Positions 50,869 through 63,800 are shown, counted from the stretch's first letter. The stretch: 64,000 nucleotides of DNA from Viridothelium virens (GCA_010094025.1 ML991824.1:1-64000), one strand, 5' to 3'. The notes: a model not told the origin generated them from the letters alone. Translations and numbers: made by a program.

Positions 50869-53800
50869 CTACTTCTTGCCCGTCTTTCCACTTTCCAGGC
50901 TGACATCAAGCTGCCACAGCGAATCCCAGATCCCCGTTCTCGCTTTTGATGGTTTCGACGGGGACTCGCTCCTCTGCGATTTGGATGGCGACGGTTTCGA
51001 CGGAGAGCCTTGCTTCGACTTCGAAGGAGATGAAGCTAAGGTCTTTGTTGGAGAAGCCGTAGCAGAGCAGTTAGGCGAAGATGCCACTACTGCTGCTTTT
51101 CCCTTTCCCTTCCATCCCTAGACAAGCGCGTCAGCCTCGCTAGCATCATGGTCCCCAGAGAAGGTCTTTCCGAACCTCTTCGCCCCCATTTCCGATCCTG
51201 CTCCCGCCTGCTCTTCCTTCTTCCGTCGATATTCCCAATCCAGCCCCTGTCTTCGATCCCGATGCACTCGTCTGACTCTCGCTCCGTAATCTCGCGATCG
51301 CTGGGTTCTGCGGCGCCTCTCCAATCCCACCCTCCTGAGCCACTATTTCACTCGGACTCCCCGCCCCTTTCAAACTCGGCGCCTTCTTCGAATTCGTACT
51401 GCTCCTCCTCGAATCGAGACTCTTATTCAACGTCTTACTCGCCTCGCTCACTCCTCCCACCACTCCCTTCTTCCCCCCCACTCTCACACTACTCCCCGTC
51501 GCATCCACCCGCGCACTCGCCACCGTGCTCTTCCCCAGCCCCGGCGTCGTCGGCGCCCCACTCTTCTCCTCGCTCGCATCAATCAGATACCACCTCAACC
51601 CATCCGACAGCTCAAACGGGTTCTCATCACTCGCAATACTGCTCACAGCAGCATCGCTGTTTGTGCTCCTCGCATCAGCAGCCACCGCTCCACTCCCACC
51701 CCCAGCACTCGCACCTGCACTCCCCCCGCCCATCGTCCGACTAAGATCCACAACTCGCTCCTCAACCCGCGTAATGCGCGCAACGAGCCACTCCCGCTGC
51801 CGCAGCCGATGCGCCTCCGTCTCGCGCAGGAAATAATGCGGCGCATTGACATTGAACGCCGCCCACGCGCCCTGGCTCGCGTTGCGCGTCGGCAGGAACA
51901 GCGCGAGATCGCCTTCCTTGAAGTCCTTGAGCGCGAGCTTGTCGTGGGCGTCGTGGGCGAGGGCGGAGGCGCGGTCGCGCGCGGAGCGAGCTTCCTTTTG
52001 CCATTTGCGCGCGGTGTGTTCGACGTCGCGGAGGCGTTTGGTGAGCGTTTCGCCGAGGGCGGGGAGGGAGAAGCGGGAGAGGGCGGAGAGGAAGGTGGGG
52101 AAGGTGGTGGAGTCTGTGGTGAGGTCGGGGTTGGAGAGCCAGCTAGTGAGGGCGGTTTCGGCGGCGGGGAGGAAGTCGAAGGGAGGTGGCGGGTTGGAGA
52201 GGGTACGGGAGATGGCGCCGGGGGTGGAGAGAGTGGTGGAGGTGCTGGATTTGGGGGCGCGCTCAATTGACATGTTGTCGTCGCGATAAGAAACCACGAA
52301 GCCTAGAGACTGGAGTAGACGGATAAGCTGCTCGTCTTGTGTGCACAGGTGATCTGCGAGTTCTTTGGCACGAGCAGTGCGCTGTTGGAGCTGTGCTTGA
52401 GTGACTCCGGTGGAGGTTTGCAGCCTGTGATGCTCGTTTTGTAGACTCGTCAATGCAACATCCAGACTATTTATATGAGACCTGGCTTCGGTAAGCTCTG
52501 AGGAAAGACGGCCAGCCTTTACCTCTTCCTCCACGATCCGGTGCCGCAGGGCTTCAGAACCAGTTTCCCCGTCTGCGAACCTCGAGCGAAGGTCGTTGAG
52601 GTGATTGCGTGTTTTTTGAAGTTCAGCTGCCAACGAAGCTGCCCTTGCTTCATGAGCTCCTGATTCTTCGCGAAGAATTCTGATCTCGCTAACTTGCTCC
52701 GCGAGTTGGTTGCCAAGCGAGGCAAGTCTACTTTGATCTGACTTTGAGGCCGTCCGCAGTGCCTCGTTCTGGGATTGAGCTTCAGCCACAGCGCGTGAGA
52801 GATCCTGAAAATGATCGGCGGACCGGCGAGCTAAATTCTCGAGTGTCTTCACGGTTATAGTCTTGTTGTCAGTATTGACGCTTTGCGGGGCTAGGAATGA
52901 GAACGCTGCTTGCAAAGAAGGCTGTAACTCTGCTTCACGCTCATCACGTTCCCACAACTTCGCTTTCATCTCATCGTATGCATTCTGTGCCGCTGTCTTC
53001 TCATCGCTTAGCCGCTGTAATTGCAGTTCCAGAGAAGCTGACTTTTCGCGCTCGTCATTCTGCTGGTTACGAAGCCCAGCAACATCCGCCTCGGCTTTTG
53101 CTGCCGCTTCAGCTGCCTGCCGCCTCAAAGAATGGAGTTCTGACTCCAGCGCACGAATCTTGCCGTCTGTACCGACCTTTTCATTATCACGACTGCCAAG
53201 CAACCTCTCAAACTCGTCCTCGAGCTCTTCCATACGGATCTTATAGCGTCCTAGTTCGTCTTCCAGTAGACGTCGCTCGTCTGCAAATTCCCTCTGCTGA
53301 GCGTCCATATTCTCCATCAAATCTTGCTTAGTCGAGTTCGCTTCGTCCGTCTGAGCTCGCAGATTGTCCACTTGATTTCGAAGATCATCTCCCACATTTT
53401 GGTGATGATGAGCTTCCTTCTCAATGGCAGATCTTCGCTCCTTCTCGGCCATTAGTTCGCCCTCGAGACTCACTATTCGACGGGCCAGAGCCTTCTCCTC
53501 GGCGTTTTGGTTGGATGAGAAACGCCGCGAGGAGACAGATGACCGCCTTGACATATTTTCGGGGAGCTTTGGAGACTGAGCTATTGGTGTCTGCTCTGGC
53601 GTAGAGGGTTCTTGGGAGGAAGCATGCTGTGGTTGGAAGCCAGACACGTTGGAGGAGAGACGACTCGTTTGGCTTTGACGATGGAGTAAGTCTTCGAGCT
53701 TCCGGACTCGACTCCTTTGGCTTTTCAATTCATCTTCAAGCTTCGAATTGGCATCTCGTAATACTCGCATTTCGTCCTCACCTCTTAACATTAAGGAATT

Positions 53801-55496
53801 AGAACCAAAAGCGGCTTCGTGCACGCTGCCATTCTTAAAATTCTTGGCTCGCTTGACTTGCTTCCTAGTGGGTCGGTCCAAATCCTGTATAGCTTGCACC
53901 AAGTCTTTTACAATAGCTTCAGACCCCTCGAAGCCATTCAGCAGCTTGATATATTGTTGGAGATCTTGCCGCGACACTGCCGGCCAGGTTTCTTCTTCTG
54001 CTTGCAGATTGATTTCAACCCCCAACGCTTTGCTGCTAAGAGCTTCAGGGCTGACGAGATCACCAATACCCTTCAACCACTTTTTGCGTCGTCGTTCTTC
54101 CTCTTCCTTGTAGCCTGCCATTTCTTCAGCCAGAGCCGATGAGTCCTTCTTCATTTTATCGACCCATTCATAGCGACGCACAGCCTCGATCAGAAGCGAG
54201 CCATATATGAAGGGCAAGCGCGAGACCAGTTCAAGTGTATTGAAAGCTTCGACAGCCTCGGGCGGAGCATTCAGATTAGAAAGCTGGGAATACGCATTGG
54301 CCAGCATCGATTCAATGGAAGTGATTGTTTGCATGTGACGCGTGGCATCAGCCATCGAATTATTCTTTTGCTCGGCAGCTCGGCGTATATGATCGCTCAT
54401 TTCGACGCTGTGGTCTTCGAGAGCTGGTAAATAATTGCGGGTGTGAAGAAGAGCCATTTTGGACGCCTGACCAACCGACTTTGGCGAGGGATCAAGTCCG
54501 GCAACATGATCGCAATCGGACGCAACTTTCTTTGCGACAAGTTGTACTTCTTCAAACAGGCGGGAGGATGTTTGACTGTCATCGAGCGGAGATCGCTGCT
54601 GCATTTTCTCGACAGATATGAAGAGTTCGGCACTTTCTGCTTGTATCGTATTGACCAAATTTCCCATTTTCTCCACTTCGTCTCCGAAGCCTTGGCTCGT
54701 CGAGTGAGCAAGACTTGCTGCATCAACGATCTCCTCGGGATCTACAAAGGACTGCAACGTGATGCCCGTACTTGACGACCTCCGACGCGACTGTTGAGAA
54801 TCCTTCAAAGCCAAAAGGCCCAAGAACTCAGCCTTCGCGGGAATAGTACCCAGTCGATTCAGATCGGCTTCCCAAGTGTCTATATATTGTTCTTGATCCT
54901 TGACCACCTCTTCATAGAAAGCACTTGCTTCTGCGTGCTTACTTTCAGCGTTCCGTATATGCGACTGAAGGCTGAGAGCAGCTACAGCAAGTCCCCGCTC
55001 CACAATACTCGTCCCCTCTAGGTATTTGAGTGAGTCATTTGACATCAACGAGCACTTCTGCACAATGGTCGATGCCCAATCGCGCCGTGCCTTGAACAGC
55101 TTTTGCCATGACTGGATATCATTTTGGTTCGTGATAGTATCTGGAGGAGCTTGTGGTACAAAACGGGCAGGTATGGAAGCTTCGGGAACATTGGACCTCG
55201 AGAAATCCTTGTTGGAAGGGGAGGAAAGGAGGGCGCGATCAAAGACAAATATCTCTTTCTATTGCAGGCATCAGTTTACTTGGTTCTGGTATGTGGAATT
55301 TTGGGGGAAGACTTACTTCATTAACGAGTGCTTGCTGGCGTATATGCTTTCCCCTAGCTGTCAAGAGAATTTGAGCTTGGGTGGATACACCAATCGCCTT
55401 GGCGACCCAGCTCTTAAATGCATCCAATGACGGGAAAGAGTTTGGGTCGGTGGTGATACGCTCACCCGTATGGGCTGCGAGAACCTGTAACGACAT
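50869..55496 (-). CDS. ATG11: Autophagy-related protein 11 (scaffold for selective autophagy)
   Basis: Three exons: 55496-55317, 55258-51176 and 51117-50869 (1503 residues); both introns are 58 nt and phase 0. The N-terminus MSLQVLAAHTGERITTDPNS starts the ubiquitin-like fold shared with FIP200; the second exon continues KEIFVFDRALLSSPSNKDFS. A long helical middle region and extended coiled coils (residues ~560-1080) follow, then the C-terminal Atg11 domain. The last exon supplies GIWDSLWQLDVSLESGKTGK, the family's conserved 'WDSLWxLDxSxESGK' tail, which a read-through model would miss. ATG11 links cargo receptors to the Atg1 kinase at the phagophore site, for instance in pexophagy and mitophagy. 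The final donor (GTTCGG) is non-consensus. Confidence 0.9.
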
Positions 55497-55837
55497 CCGC
55501 TCCTCCTCTTCGTATGAAAGAGTGCTTGCTGAAGCGCATGAAGGGGAAAGAGGAGGAGGGTAAGGTAAGTTATATCCTGGCGACGGGTGACTGAGCAGTC
55601 CTGTGATCCAATCCGAACCTGTACCTAATGATGAGGCACCGAGCGGCAGAATACCTGTGGCTTAAGCTCCGAAACACCGCTTTTGTGCGCCACAAACAGT
55701 TACATCAGTTCCAGGCACGCCAGGGTGGCACGGGCGGGCCCAGACGCGTACCATGAGAGGTGAATACCTCATTAAGGGGATTTTGCGCGTGACATTTCAG
55801 ATTCGCACATGATAGAAACATTTCCAGCTCGGCCAAT
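55497..55837. promoter_or_regulatory. Bidirectional promoter, ATG11 / CENP-H
   Basis: 341 bp between opposite starts, with no recognised element. Confidence 0.4.
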
Positions 55838-56660
55838 ATGTCAAAGGAATCGATAGATACTATTCTGCGTGAAATTAGAGAGCTATATTCCATCGACAGT
55901 CAGCAGCTTTCCACCCGCGAGCAGAACATACTGGGTCTCTACAATGAACAAGCCGAATTGGAGCTCGAGACAGCCTTATTGAATGCACAAGATGATTGTG
56001 GGTTCTCTGAATATATATGGTCATTTTGATGTGCTCTGTTGACAGCTCTAGTATCCGATGAACATATCCCTGAAGCAGAACTACAAGAGTATTTGCGAAT
56101 TGCGGAGCGAGACGTGACCAAAGCTCGAGCATCGTACACATTACGTAACAAGATAATTCGAGACATCTTGATCACTGATCCCATTCTGAAAGCTGTTCAT
56201 GCTGGCTCCAATGCAACGCAAGTGGAGAGGTATAGGTCTCCACTGGGCACTGGTAGACTTCCATTTCTAAAGGCAAAATAGGAACCTTCTCCCGCTCGTG
56301 AATGCTCGAGACAGTCTTTCTATGCTGCAGAGCCAACTCGTCACTGAGCTCAGGGAGACGCATACGAAGCTTTCTGAAACGGAGCGAGCCAACTTGGTTG
56401 CGGTTCAAAAAAATAGGGAGTTCACCCAGGAACTCATGGGTCTTGTTGAGGAGACCAAACCGAAGGCTACAAACGAGGTTGGGGATCCAGGGGCCCGGGC
56501 CCAACTCGCGAGTTTAGAGCGTGACATCAAGCCCCTCAAACAGAAATGGCGTGTCTTGAAGGGCTTATTAGCTGGCGCGATTGTTGGTAGTGGGGTCGAC
56601 TGGGCAAGAGATCCTGTGCTGCAAGATCTGGTCTTGGATGATGAGGATGAGACGGTCTGA
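55838..56660 (+). CDS. Centromere protein H (CENP-H / Fta3 / Mcm16 family)
   Basis: Three exons: 55838-55997, 56046-56229 and 56282-56660 (240 residues), a normal CENP-H length. The protein is mostly coiled coil (ESIDTILREIRELYSIDSQQ; AELQEYLRIAERDVTKARAS; LVTELRETHTKLSETERANL). The C-terminus LKQKWRVLKGLLAGAIVGSG followed by VDWARDPVLQDLVLDDEDE is the diagnostic CENP-H ending ('VxxxxVGSGxDWARDxxLxxLVLD'). In the family it forms part of the inner kinetochore CCAN/Ctf19 complex with CENP-I and CENP-K. The first intron has a GTGGGT donor. Its presence does not mean that the locus is a centromere. Confidence 0.88.
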
Positions 56661-58106
56661 ACGTAGCCAGGTGGATGGGAGGCTCTCTGTCGCGACACTA
56701 CTAAAGACCTCAAATCTTAGGGGTGACGGTTCCGAATGTCACGGCAGCGTAAGCTGAGCAATGCAAGAGAGCGCCAAACCGGCCAAGCGGAAGAGTTGGA
56801 TTTCGGGGGACGTGGTCAGCAAGCGCAAAGAGAATTAGAGGCTGTGCAGTCATCGAGAGTGTACATGGGGATACTCTTGGCCGTCTGCGGACTGCGCGCT
56901 GAGTGAATGGAAACTATAACAGGTATCAGTACCAACAAGCGCTACTACAGCCTTCGAGCTTGTCGCCGACATCCTTTTCGAAACGAGAAGGAGGGCGACT
57001 GCGCGAAAGTTTCGACTGGTTTGTCTTGAGAGTATGGAGCGTATCGAAATCTTGCGAGGAAATGAGACACTTGCTGAGATATTTGTCGGGGCTACTACGG
57101 AAAGGTCACAGTTCTGACATAGTTGCCTTAAAGGAAATAGGTAGCGCTGTCGTGTTCTTATAAGTGAGTGATAGATACAAACCTAACAGTTTGATTACAT
57201 GCATCTGAAGGACAGTCGCTCAAACACGTGACATAAAATGAATGCAGGTGATAGTGGGTCTTATGCAGAATGGATGTTGTGCAGTGAAAGCTTGGCATCG
57301 GTATGGCTTGTACGATTTTGACTTGCTGTGCGTTTGAGATGGATTCAATTTCTATGATTCGGCTGTACAATGTACACCTGGTTCATTCTGACCTAACCGA
57401 CAGATTGCATGGCGCCTCACACGTGTGCCGTTGGACGGGATGGCCGGCACTTGATGTGGGAAAACGGAAAGAGCCACTTCGTGAGGCCGGGATCGAGCCA
57501 CGGGCATGATTCCGAAGTGATAAGAGGTGTTCAGCCAACTCATGGAGAAAATCGGGGAGTCGGAGAATCGGAAGGTGCAGATGATAGCAAGCCAAGTCGA
57601 ACGACATTCCAAGGAGTTGCAGTGTTGCGGTTTTGGCAGGCAGGCTGACGTCTTTTGTTGTGGTCTGGCTGAAGCCCCGTGCGCCTGATCGCGCTAGAGG
57701 TGGAGAGGGTCGCAGCTCACCAAAATACAGGGCAGCGCCCGCGCCCACCCAAACTGCCCTCATACATTCTCTCACCTACTACTGAGTCGCCGCGCTGTGC
57801 CCTCAGACTGAGAGTACGCCCATACAAACGGTCAGTCGGCACTTTATTGGCCTCTATACAGACCTCCCTTTGACGCGCTTTTCATTAATACCCACAACGC
57901 ACGCGTTTTCTACCAATTTGCAATCCGCCTGCTTCCATCATGCTCTTTCTTGTCCATTCTCATGTCCTGACTTCATTTGCGCTCAGCGACTTCTATCTCA
58001 TCGTCGCGTTTGTCTTCCTTGCTAACGCGACTTGATCCAGACAACCAACTGCAATTGTATTCGCACGCTGCTTTCTAGCAGGTCTGCAATCTTCCGACTA
58101 CATTTG
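56661..58106. other. 1.4 kb gene-free region upstream of NHP6
   Basis: No long frame or domain. Two CACGTG E-boxes (57225-57230, and 57420-57425 inside the palindrome CACACGTGTG) could bind bHLH or bHLH-Zip factors such as Cbf1. From ~57,760 on the sequence becomes pyrimidine-rich, as in strong fungal promoters and long leaders of HMG and histone genes. Confidence 0.45.
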
Positions 58107-58348
58107 GTAAGTTCAAATTCAGCCAAAACACTCGTTTTGCAATTGAGATTCTGCCGGGCGCAATCTTGCTTGCACGATCACCACTGCGGACTCGAGCCGT
58201 TTCCCCACCATACAGTACTCAAGATCATCTCTCCTTCACATATCCTCACCCACAACCTTTTTCTCTTGTCGCTGCGATTTTCGTTGAGCAACTTTCACCA
58301 ATGGCGCTCAGATGAAGTGATCAACTAATCAGCCACTTGCTATTTTAG
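58107..58348 (+). other. Probable 5' UTR intron of NHP6 (242 nt)
   Basis: A consensus GTAAGT donor after CTACATTTG (58107) and a TATTTTAG acceptor at 58348, preceded by a CTAAT-type branch (TCAACTAATC), lie 31 bp upstream of the ATG. Long leader introns are common in highly expressed ascomycete genes. No transcript evidence is available. Confidence 0.5.
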
Positions 58349-58379
58349 TCGACAATCAAGTTCCCAGACTTAATTCAAC

Positions 58380-58885
58380 ATGCCTAAGGAGACCAAGACC
58401 CGTAAAGCTAAGGCTGACAAGGTTGGCGGTAAGAAGAAGAAGGGTATGTTACTTGAGGCGTCTCCTCTCCATCTGCAGCAACTAACCTCTTGACTAGACC
58501 CAGCTGCCCCCAAGCGCGGGCTTTCCGCCTACATGTTTTTCGCCAATGAGAACCGTGAGAAAGTTCGTGATGAGAACCCTGGTATCAAATTCGGTACGTC
58601 TGATAATGCTACTCTTACTGGATCGCGGAGATTTTTTTAACTTGATTTGTAATTCTTAGGCGAGGTCGGCAAGATCCTGGGTGAGAAGTGGAAGGGTCTC
58701 TCCGAGAAGCAGCGCGCTCCCTACGAGGCGAAGGCTGCAGCCGACAAGAAGCGATACGAGGAGGAAAAGGCTGCTTACGCCGGTGTAAGTTTTCTGGGCT
58801 CGCTGCCGCTTGTTTTTGAACTGTTTGCTAACCTTGTTCCCAGGGGGCTGCTGCTGCTGATGATGAAGATGAGGACGATGACTAG
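58380..58885 (+). CDS. NHP6: NHP6-type HMG-box chromatin protein
   Basis: Four exons: 58380-58443, 58498-58593, 58660-58784 and 58844-58885 (108 residues). A basic leader ([20 protein letters not shown]) is followed by one HMG box: [40 protein letters not shown] and [20 protein letters not shown], with the expected aromatic and Trp core residues. The last exon is a short Gly/Ala linker and an acidic tail ([10 protein letters not shown]). NHP6 binds and bends DNA without sequence preference and, in yeast, assists the FACT complex and transcription initiation. Dense introns in a tiny gene are typical of this family in Pezizomycotina. Confidence 0.96.
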
Positions 58886-59454
58886 GCTCCAGCACCACTT
58901 GCGTCTTCAACTTCTGGGCGTTGACTATAACGTCCTGACTGACTGCTTTTCCTTTGTTAACTTTGCTCAATGATATGGTGCGGTCGTGGTCTCGGTGCTC
59001 TTCGGTCGGGGAGAATGGTCCGGGGATGGATTTTCTCAAACCTCGACGAATGGGGCGGGAACTCTTGTGCTCAATCTAGCTTGATCGCAGTGATCCCATG
59101 AGGAGTCTTCCCGTCGCGGAATACACTTCTCATCTCCACCTGTATACTAGCTATTTAAGGAGCATAGCCCTATTCTCGAAGATTCAAGCTGGCTTCTTTT
59201 ATCCCCTGTGATAAGTCAATGTTAGTCGACACGGATCCGAAGCCTTAGCTCCACGGGATCTCTACATCTCGGCGGCTTTCGATCACATAAAGTAGGCACA
59301 GAAACACCAGGTGGAAATGATTGGAATGAATTTCTTCCTGCGCGGTTAACACAAGCTTGCGCTATCTCCAATTTCATCGGTAAGAACTCCAAAGTCACGC
59401 CAAAACGCTGTTAAACGCCGTCGCTACTTGCTGAGGTCCTCGCTCTTAAGACAC
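58886..59454. other. Intergenic between convergent NHP6 and SEC11
   Basis: About 570 bp of 3' flanks. No frame or repeat with support. Confidence 0.4.
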
Positions 59455-60065
59455 CTACTCACGCTGGAATATCACAGTCAATCCCATGATTCCAAGCAAG
59501 ACGGTCTTCAACCACGGATACTCGCTCAGCAAAATCGTGACGTAGCCCACAAATGGCACAAAGCCAACTACGCTCCCAATGACGTCCTGAGCACGGTTCA
59601 AGTAGTCCTGGCCAGCCGCGTAGAGCTCAGTGTCATCGGCTGCATTGTTATCGCCCTTCGTAAGAAGCTGCAACGGCTTGAGTCTACCAGAATTTGAGGC
59701 GATCAGCATCTCTATGCGGACAAACTGAATCAATGTCCGGATAACAAGAATTCAACTCACCCTCCACCAAACCGCCTCACAACCCGATGCACAATTGGAA
59801 TATCCTTTCCATTAACATTGTATACCACCACCTCTCCTATCTTCGTATCCTTCCACCGGTTCCACAGGAACAGCAGATCGCCTCGTTGAAATGCTGGCTC
59901 CATACTGCCGGAGAGCACCACCACGATGGGTGAAGGAGAGTCGGTAAGCACCGAGAGGGCCTTCCAGAGCATGAAGGCGGTGGACAGGACGAGGGCGAAG
60001 TTGAGAGCTTGCGAGAGGAGCTGTCGAGGCGGGGCGGAGGCGAGGGGCCCGAGGAGGGAGCTCAT
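59455..60065 (-). CDS. SEC11: Signal peptidase complex catalytic subunit SEC11
   Basis: Two exons, 60065-59761 and 59683-59455 (177 residues), joined across a 77 nt intron. A membrane anchor ([20 protein letters not shown]) is followed by [20 protein letters not shown], with the catalytic Ser (~54) before Met, and [13 protein letters not shown] with the catalytic His (~93). After the junction, [20 protein letters not shown] carries the conserved Asp residues of the eukaryotic Ser-His-Asp triad. A second hydrophobic segment ([19 protein letters not shown]) ends the protein. It cleaves signal peptides in the ER lumen. Length and ending (QRE) are normal. Confidence 0.96.
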
Positions 60066-60854
60066 GGTGGAAGATGTGTTGGTAGAAGATGGGTTGTATT
60101 CAGGGCGTTAGGAGGTAAGTTTGATCAAGCACAGAGAGATTCACTAAGTGGTTTGGAAGGACGAACGCCCTAAGGAGATTTCCGAGTGTCGAAAAATATC
60201 ACACTCTGTAAATTTGTAACTTCCCTTCCCGCGTACACAATGGCATTGGGGTCGAGACGTGGTAAAACAAAGCTGAGGCCAGATGCGAGTTGAGGCATCC
60301 ACTTGTTGCGATCGGCGAAATAGTTGGCCAATACTCGGGCTGTTCCGCACGACCGTCCCAGGAATTAAAGTAGATGAGGCGTACCCCATAGCCCACCCTG
60401 GCACTGCGGTAGGAGAAGCGCTAGACTTGGTGATAGAAACCGCGCTAGCATATGTGAGGCTTGTCTTTTAAAACATGATCGCTGATGAGGCTTTAACATG
60501 TTCGAACACCCTCGCGATATTTGCAACATTGTGAACAAGAGCCAAGCAAAACAAGTATATTCTAAGCCATCAGCGACAATCTATCTGTGAACCTCAACCC
60601 CGAGTGCGTACGAACCTTGCGTACGGAGTACCGCCGACGTATATGCCAACGCAATAGGATGCCAGCAACATCGATGTTCCCCTTGCTCATTAATCTCAGC
60701 CTTCTCAACACGGGAGATGAACCGTCTCTTCTCTCCAATATAAAAGACATCGGAAGCTTCCAGTCAGAGCTGCGCATGCTTTCGCAACTAGACTTTTGCA
60801 GCGCTTCTCCTGATATCTGTCACGTCTGTAACCTTCTCAGCTCTCAACTTCAGA
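60066..60854. promoter_or_regulatory. Divergent region, SEC11 / ankyrin gene
   Basis: 790 bp between opposite starts. A TACGGAGTA motif (near 60624), like that at 31.1 kb, hints at transposon debris. An out-of-frame plus-strand frame (60587-60931) overlaps the ankyrin start; it could be an upstream ORF but has no domain. Confidence 0.35.
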
Positions 60855-63800
60855 ATGGCCCACGTGAACGTACCGAAGATGCCGACGTGGACGCCATTAC
60901 ACCAGGCTGTCCAAGCTCGAGGTCTGAGTAGGCTTCAAACCCTCTTACAAGCTGGACATGATCTACTAGACTTGGGCGATTATAACAATGACACACCCCT
61001 ACACCTCGCCGCCGCGGCTGAATTTGCACGTGCACGCATATTCCTATCGCAAGAACGTGTAACTGAATCCATAGTCCGATTGCTCCTCGAGAACGGGGCT
61101 AAGCCAGACTTAGTCAATGATAGAGGGCAGATACCCCTACATCTCGCTGTTGCCGCCGGAAATCTATCGATGGTCCGCTTACTCCTCGAGCCTCGAGTTG
61201 AAGGAGTTTGGCCGCCTGTAAAGAAGGAACCCGAGATGCTAGTCGACTGGACTGATAATTACGGACGGACACCATTGCACCTGGCTTCCGCGCAAGAATA
61301 TGGAGAATTAATGATCAAAATGCTTCTTGAGAATGGGGCCAAGGGGTCGATAGCTATGCTCGATGGAGATCAAAGAACACCGTTGCACTTAGCTTCCGCG
61401 GGCGATCAGAATACTTCTCAAGAATGGAGCGAAGGAAATGATGTATCTCTTGGATAAGGACAGAAGAACACCATTACACTTGGCTTCTGGGAGCGGAGGC
61501 ACTGAAGCAGTCAAAATACTTCTTGAGTACGGGGCAAAAGAATCAATCAACTTTGTCGATAAAAACCAGACAACACCATTACATTTAGCTTCTGAGACCA
61601 GACGCACTGAAACAGTCAGAATACTTCTCGAGAATGGGGCGAAGGAGTCAATCAACCTTGTCGACCAAAACCAGAGAACACCATTACACTTAGCTTCCGC
61701 GTATGGAGGAAACGAAATTATTAGAATACTTCTAAAGAATGGAGCCGAGGAGTCAATAACTATGCTTGATAGGGATCGAAAACCCCCGTTACACTTCGCT
61801 TCCGTGAGGGAAGACACTGAAGCAATCAGGATACTTCTTGAGAATTGGGCGAAAGAGTCGATCAACCTTGTCGACAAAGACCACAGAACACCATTACACC
61901 TGGCTTCTGCGTATGGATCACTCGGAACCGTAGATGCGATCATCGGAGGTAGCGACAAGGGACTCATTAAGAAAGTCATCAATTCAGTCGACAAAGACCG
62001 CAGAACACCCTTACATTTCGCTGCTATGCATGGAGATTTCTGGAAAGTCCAGAAATTGCTAGAGAATGGAGCTGAGGAGTCCCTCAACTCAGTTGACATC
62101 GATGGTCGGACGGTGCTGGACTATGCTCGAAAAAACAAGGACGAGCGGATGATCGAACTGCTGGAGACGCAGGCAAAGCCTGAAGTCAGTAGTGGAGAAG
62201 GAATTGGAAGCTTTCGCGATCAACTGCTTTCTGTCGGCCATTCTCTCAGCCCGGATTCTCATACCAATAACTACGAAATACAGTTGAAGGTCGAATGGGA
62301 AGTACCAAAAGCGATGGAAGAGTACAGAAAGGGAATCCACTTCTCGTCGATACTAACGCTTAGTGGCAACGCCATTGATGCACAGGCAGCTACCTGTGAA
62401 GATTATCTGAAAGAATACTTCGAAGCTGGATCGGATTTGTTGCTTGCTCTCCAAGCCGGATGGACTTCAGAGACAATGAATGATACGAGTGAGCCCGGAA
62501 GTAGTCTGAGTGGTCATTACGTAGAGCTTCGACTGGACAGGCCAAACCGAAAAGAGGCGACTCTAATTGCGTTCGGGACATTAGATGTCCTCACAGAAGT
62601 AGCATGCGCATTTGCGTGGTTCTGCTGTGCCGTACGACCAGCTCGCCCAGACCGCATCGACTTCTCTACTTTCCAATTTGTTCTCAAACCCCGTCAAAAC
62701 AATCCATCTTGTATTGAAGTTGACCTGAACCTTCGGCCTTTACGCCATATCGATGAACGTAGTTGCTGGCATGACTTGTTTAAAAAGGCAATTATCGTTT
62801 TGGATGGTCCTGTTTCCGATCGAACTCAATTTAGGAGTGGTAAGTTTCACGTTCTACATTCTCAGGGGACCCAACAAAGATTTCGCTAGTTATACTCTTG
62901 ATCGTCTGCAAAGCAGTCTTTAGAGGCTTCATAAGGTCGAAGATAGCCAATCCATTGCCTTCGCAACAAAAATCTTACTAGGGACCTCCCTGACTGTGCG
63001 GAGCAAAACGATCAAATGTACTGACAAATAATTCTCAGGTCTTTCTGTGCCGAGGGGTCTCGATATCCCATTTGACATTATGGTCAATCTAGCTGATGTC
63101 GATTACCCTTTTGAATATGAAAGAGGGATGATTTTGAAAGGCTTCTATACTCTATTAGTGGTTACCTCAAAATGGATAAGTACCTCCGAATCTGCATTCC
63201 AGTGGCACTTTATTCATTCAAAAAAACCAATTTCACTTTCAGATTATACTGACGCAGAAGAATACCACGTATGGGAGGAAAAAGAAGAGCCCCGCCCAGA
63301 ACTTGAGACTGTCCAAAAAGCTACCCGTACATTTCTTGGTTGGAACGAGATCTATCAGTTCAAGTCAAGCGTTGTGAATGATACACAACCTACCGTTACC
63401 ACACTAGGCAGAGCGGGTACGCATTTTGTATTCAAGAGCATCACGCCTAGCATTGGTTTTACTGCTGGCAAGGCACCTCCAACTGGCACATTGGGTACAA
63501 CGGCGACCTTTGAGCTCCAGTCCGATAGTCGGACATATCGAAGAATGCCCAAATTTTTGGATACGATAGCTGAGTCTGTTAAAAAATCCACGATTCTATA
63601 TGCGCCTGAAGAGAAACGTGGATGGTTGATCCCTCAACTCTTGATATTAACATACATGGCTCAAGTATACGGTAAAGATAGATCGCTCGACCCAAGGCCT
63701 CCTGAAGCGATTGAGAATTTAGAAAAAAAAATTTGGATTCTCAGGCAGAATCCTGAGCGGAAATTCTTTTACAAGATTCAAAGCGGCAAAATCAACGAGA

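Noticed and set aside
57440-57510. tRNA-like stretch with GGGATCGAGCC
   Set aside because: The sequence around it forms neither a T-arm with a 5 bp stem nor an acceptor stem, and no anticodon arm fits.
58380-58885. Alternative reading of the NHP6 region as a minus-strand gene (58656-59039)
   Set aside because: It is antisense to the HMG box and has no domain, while the four-exon plus-strand model gives a complete NHP6.
61272-62115. Regularly spaced direct repeats that could suggest a CRISPR-like array
   Set aside because: The period is 105 bp, the units are coding ankyrin repeats and the host is a eukaryote.
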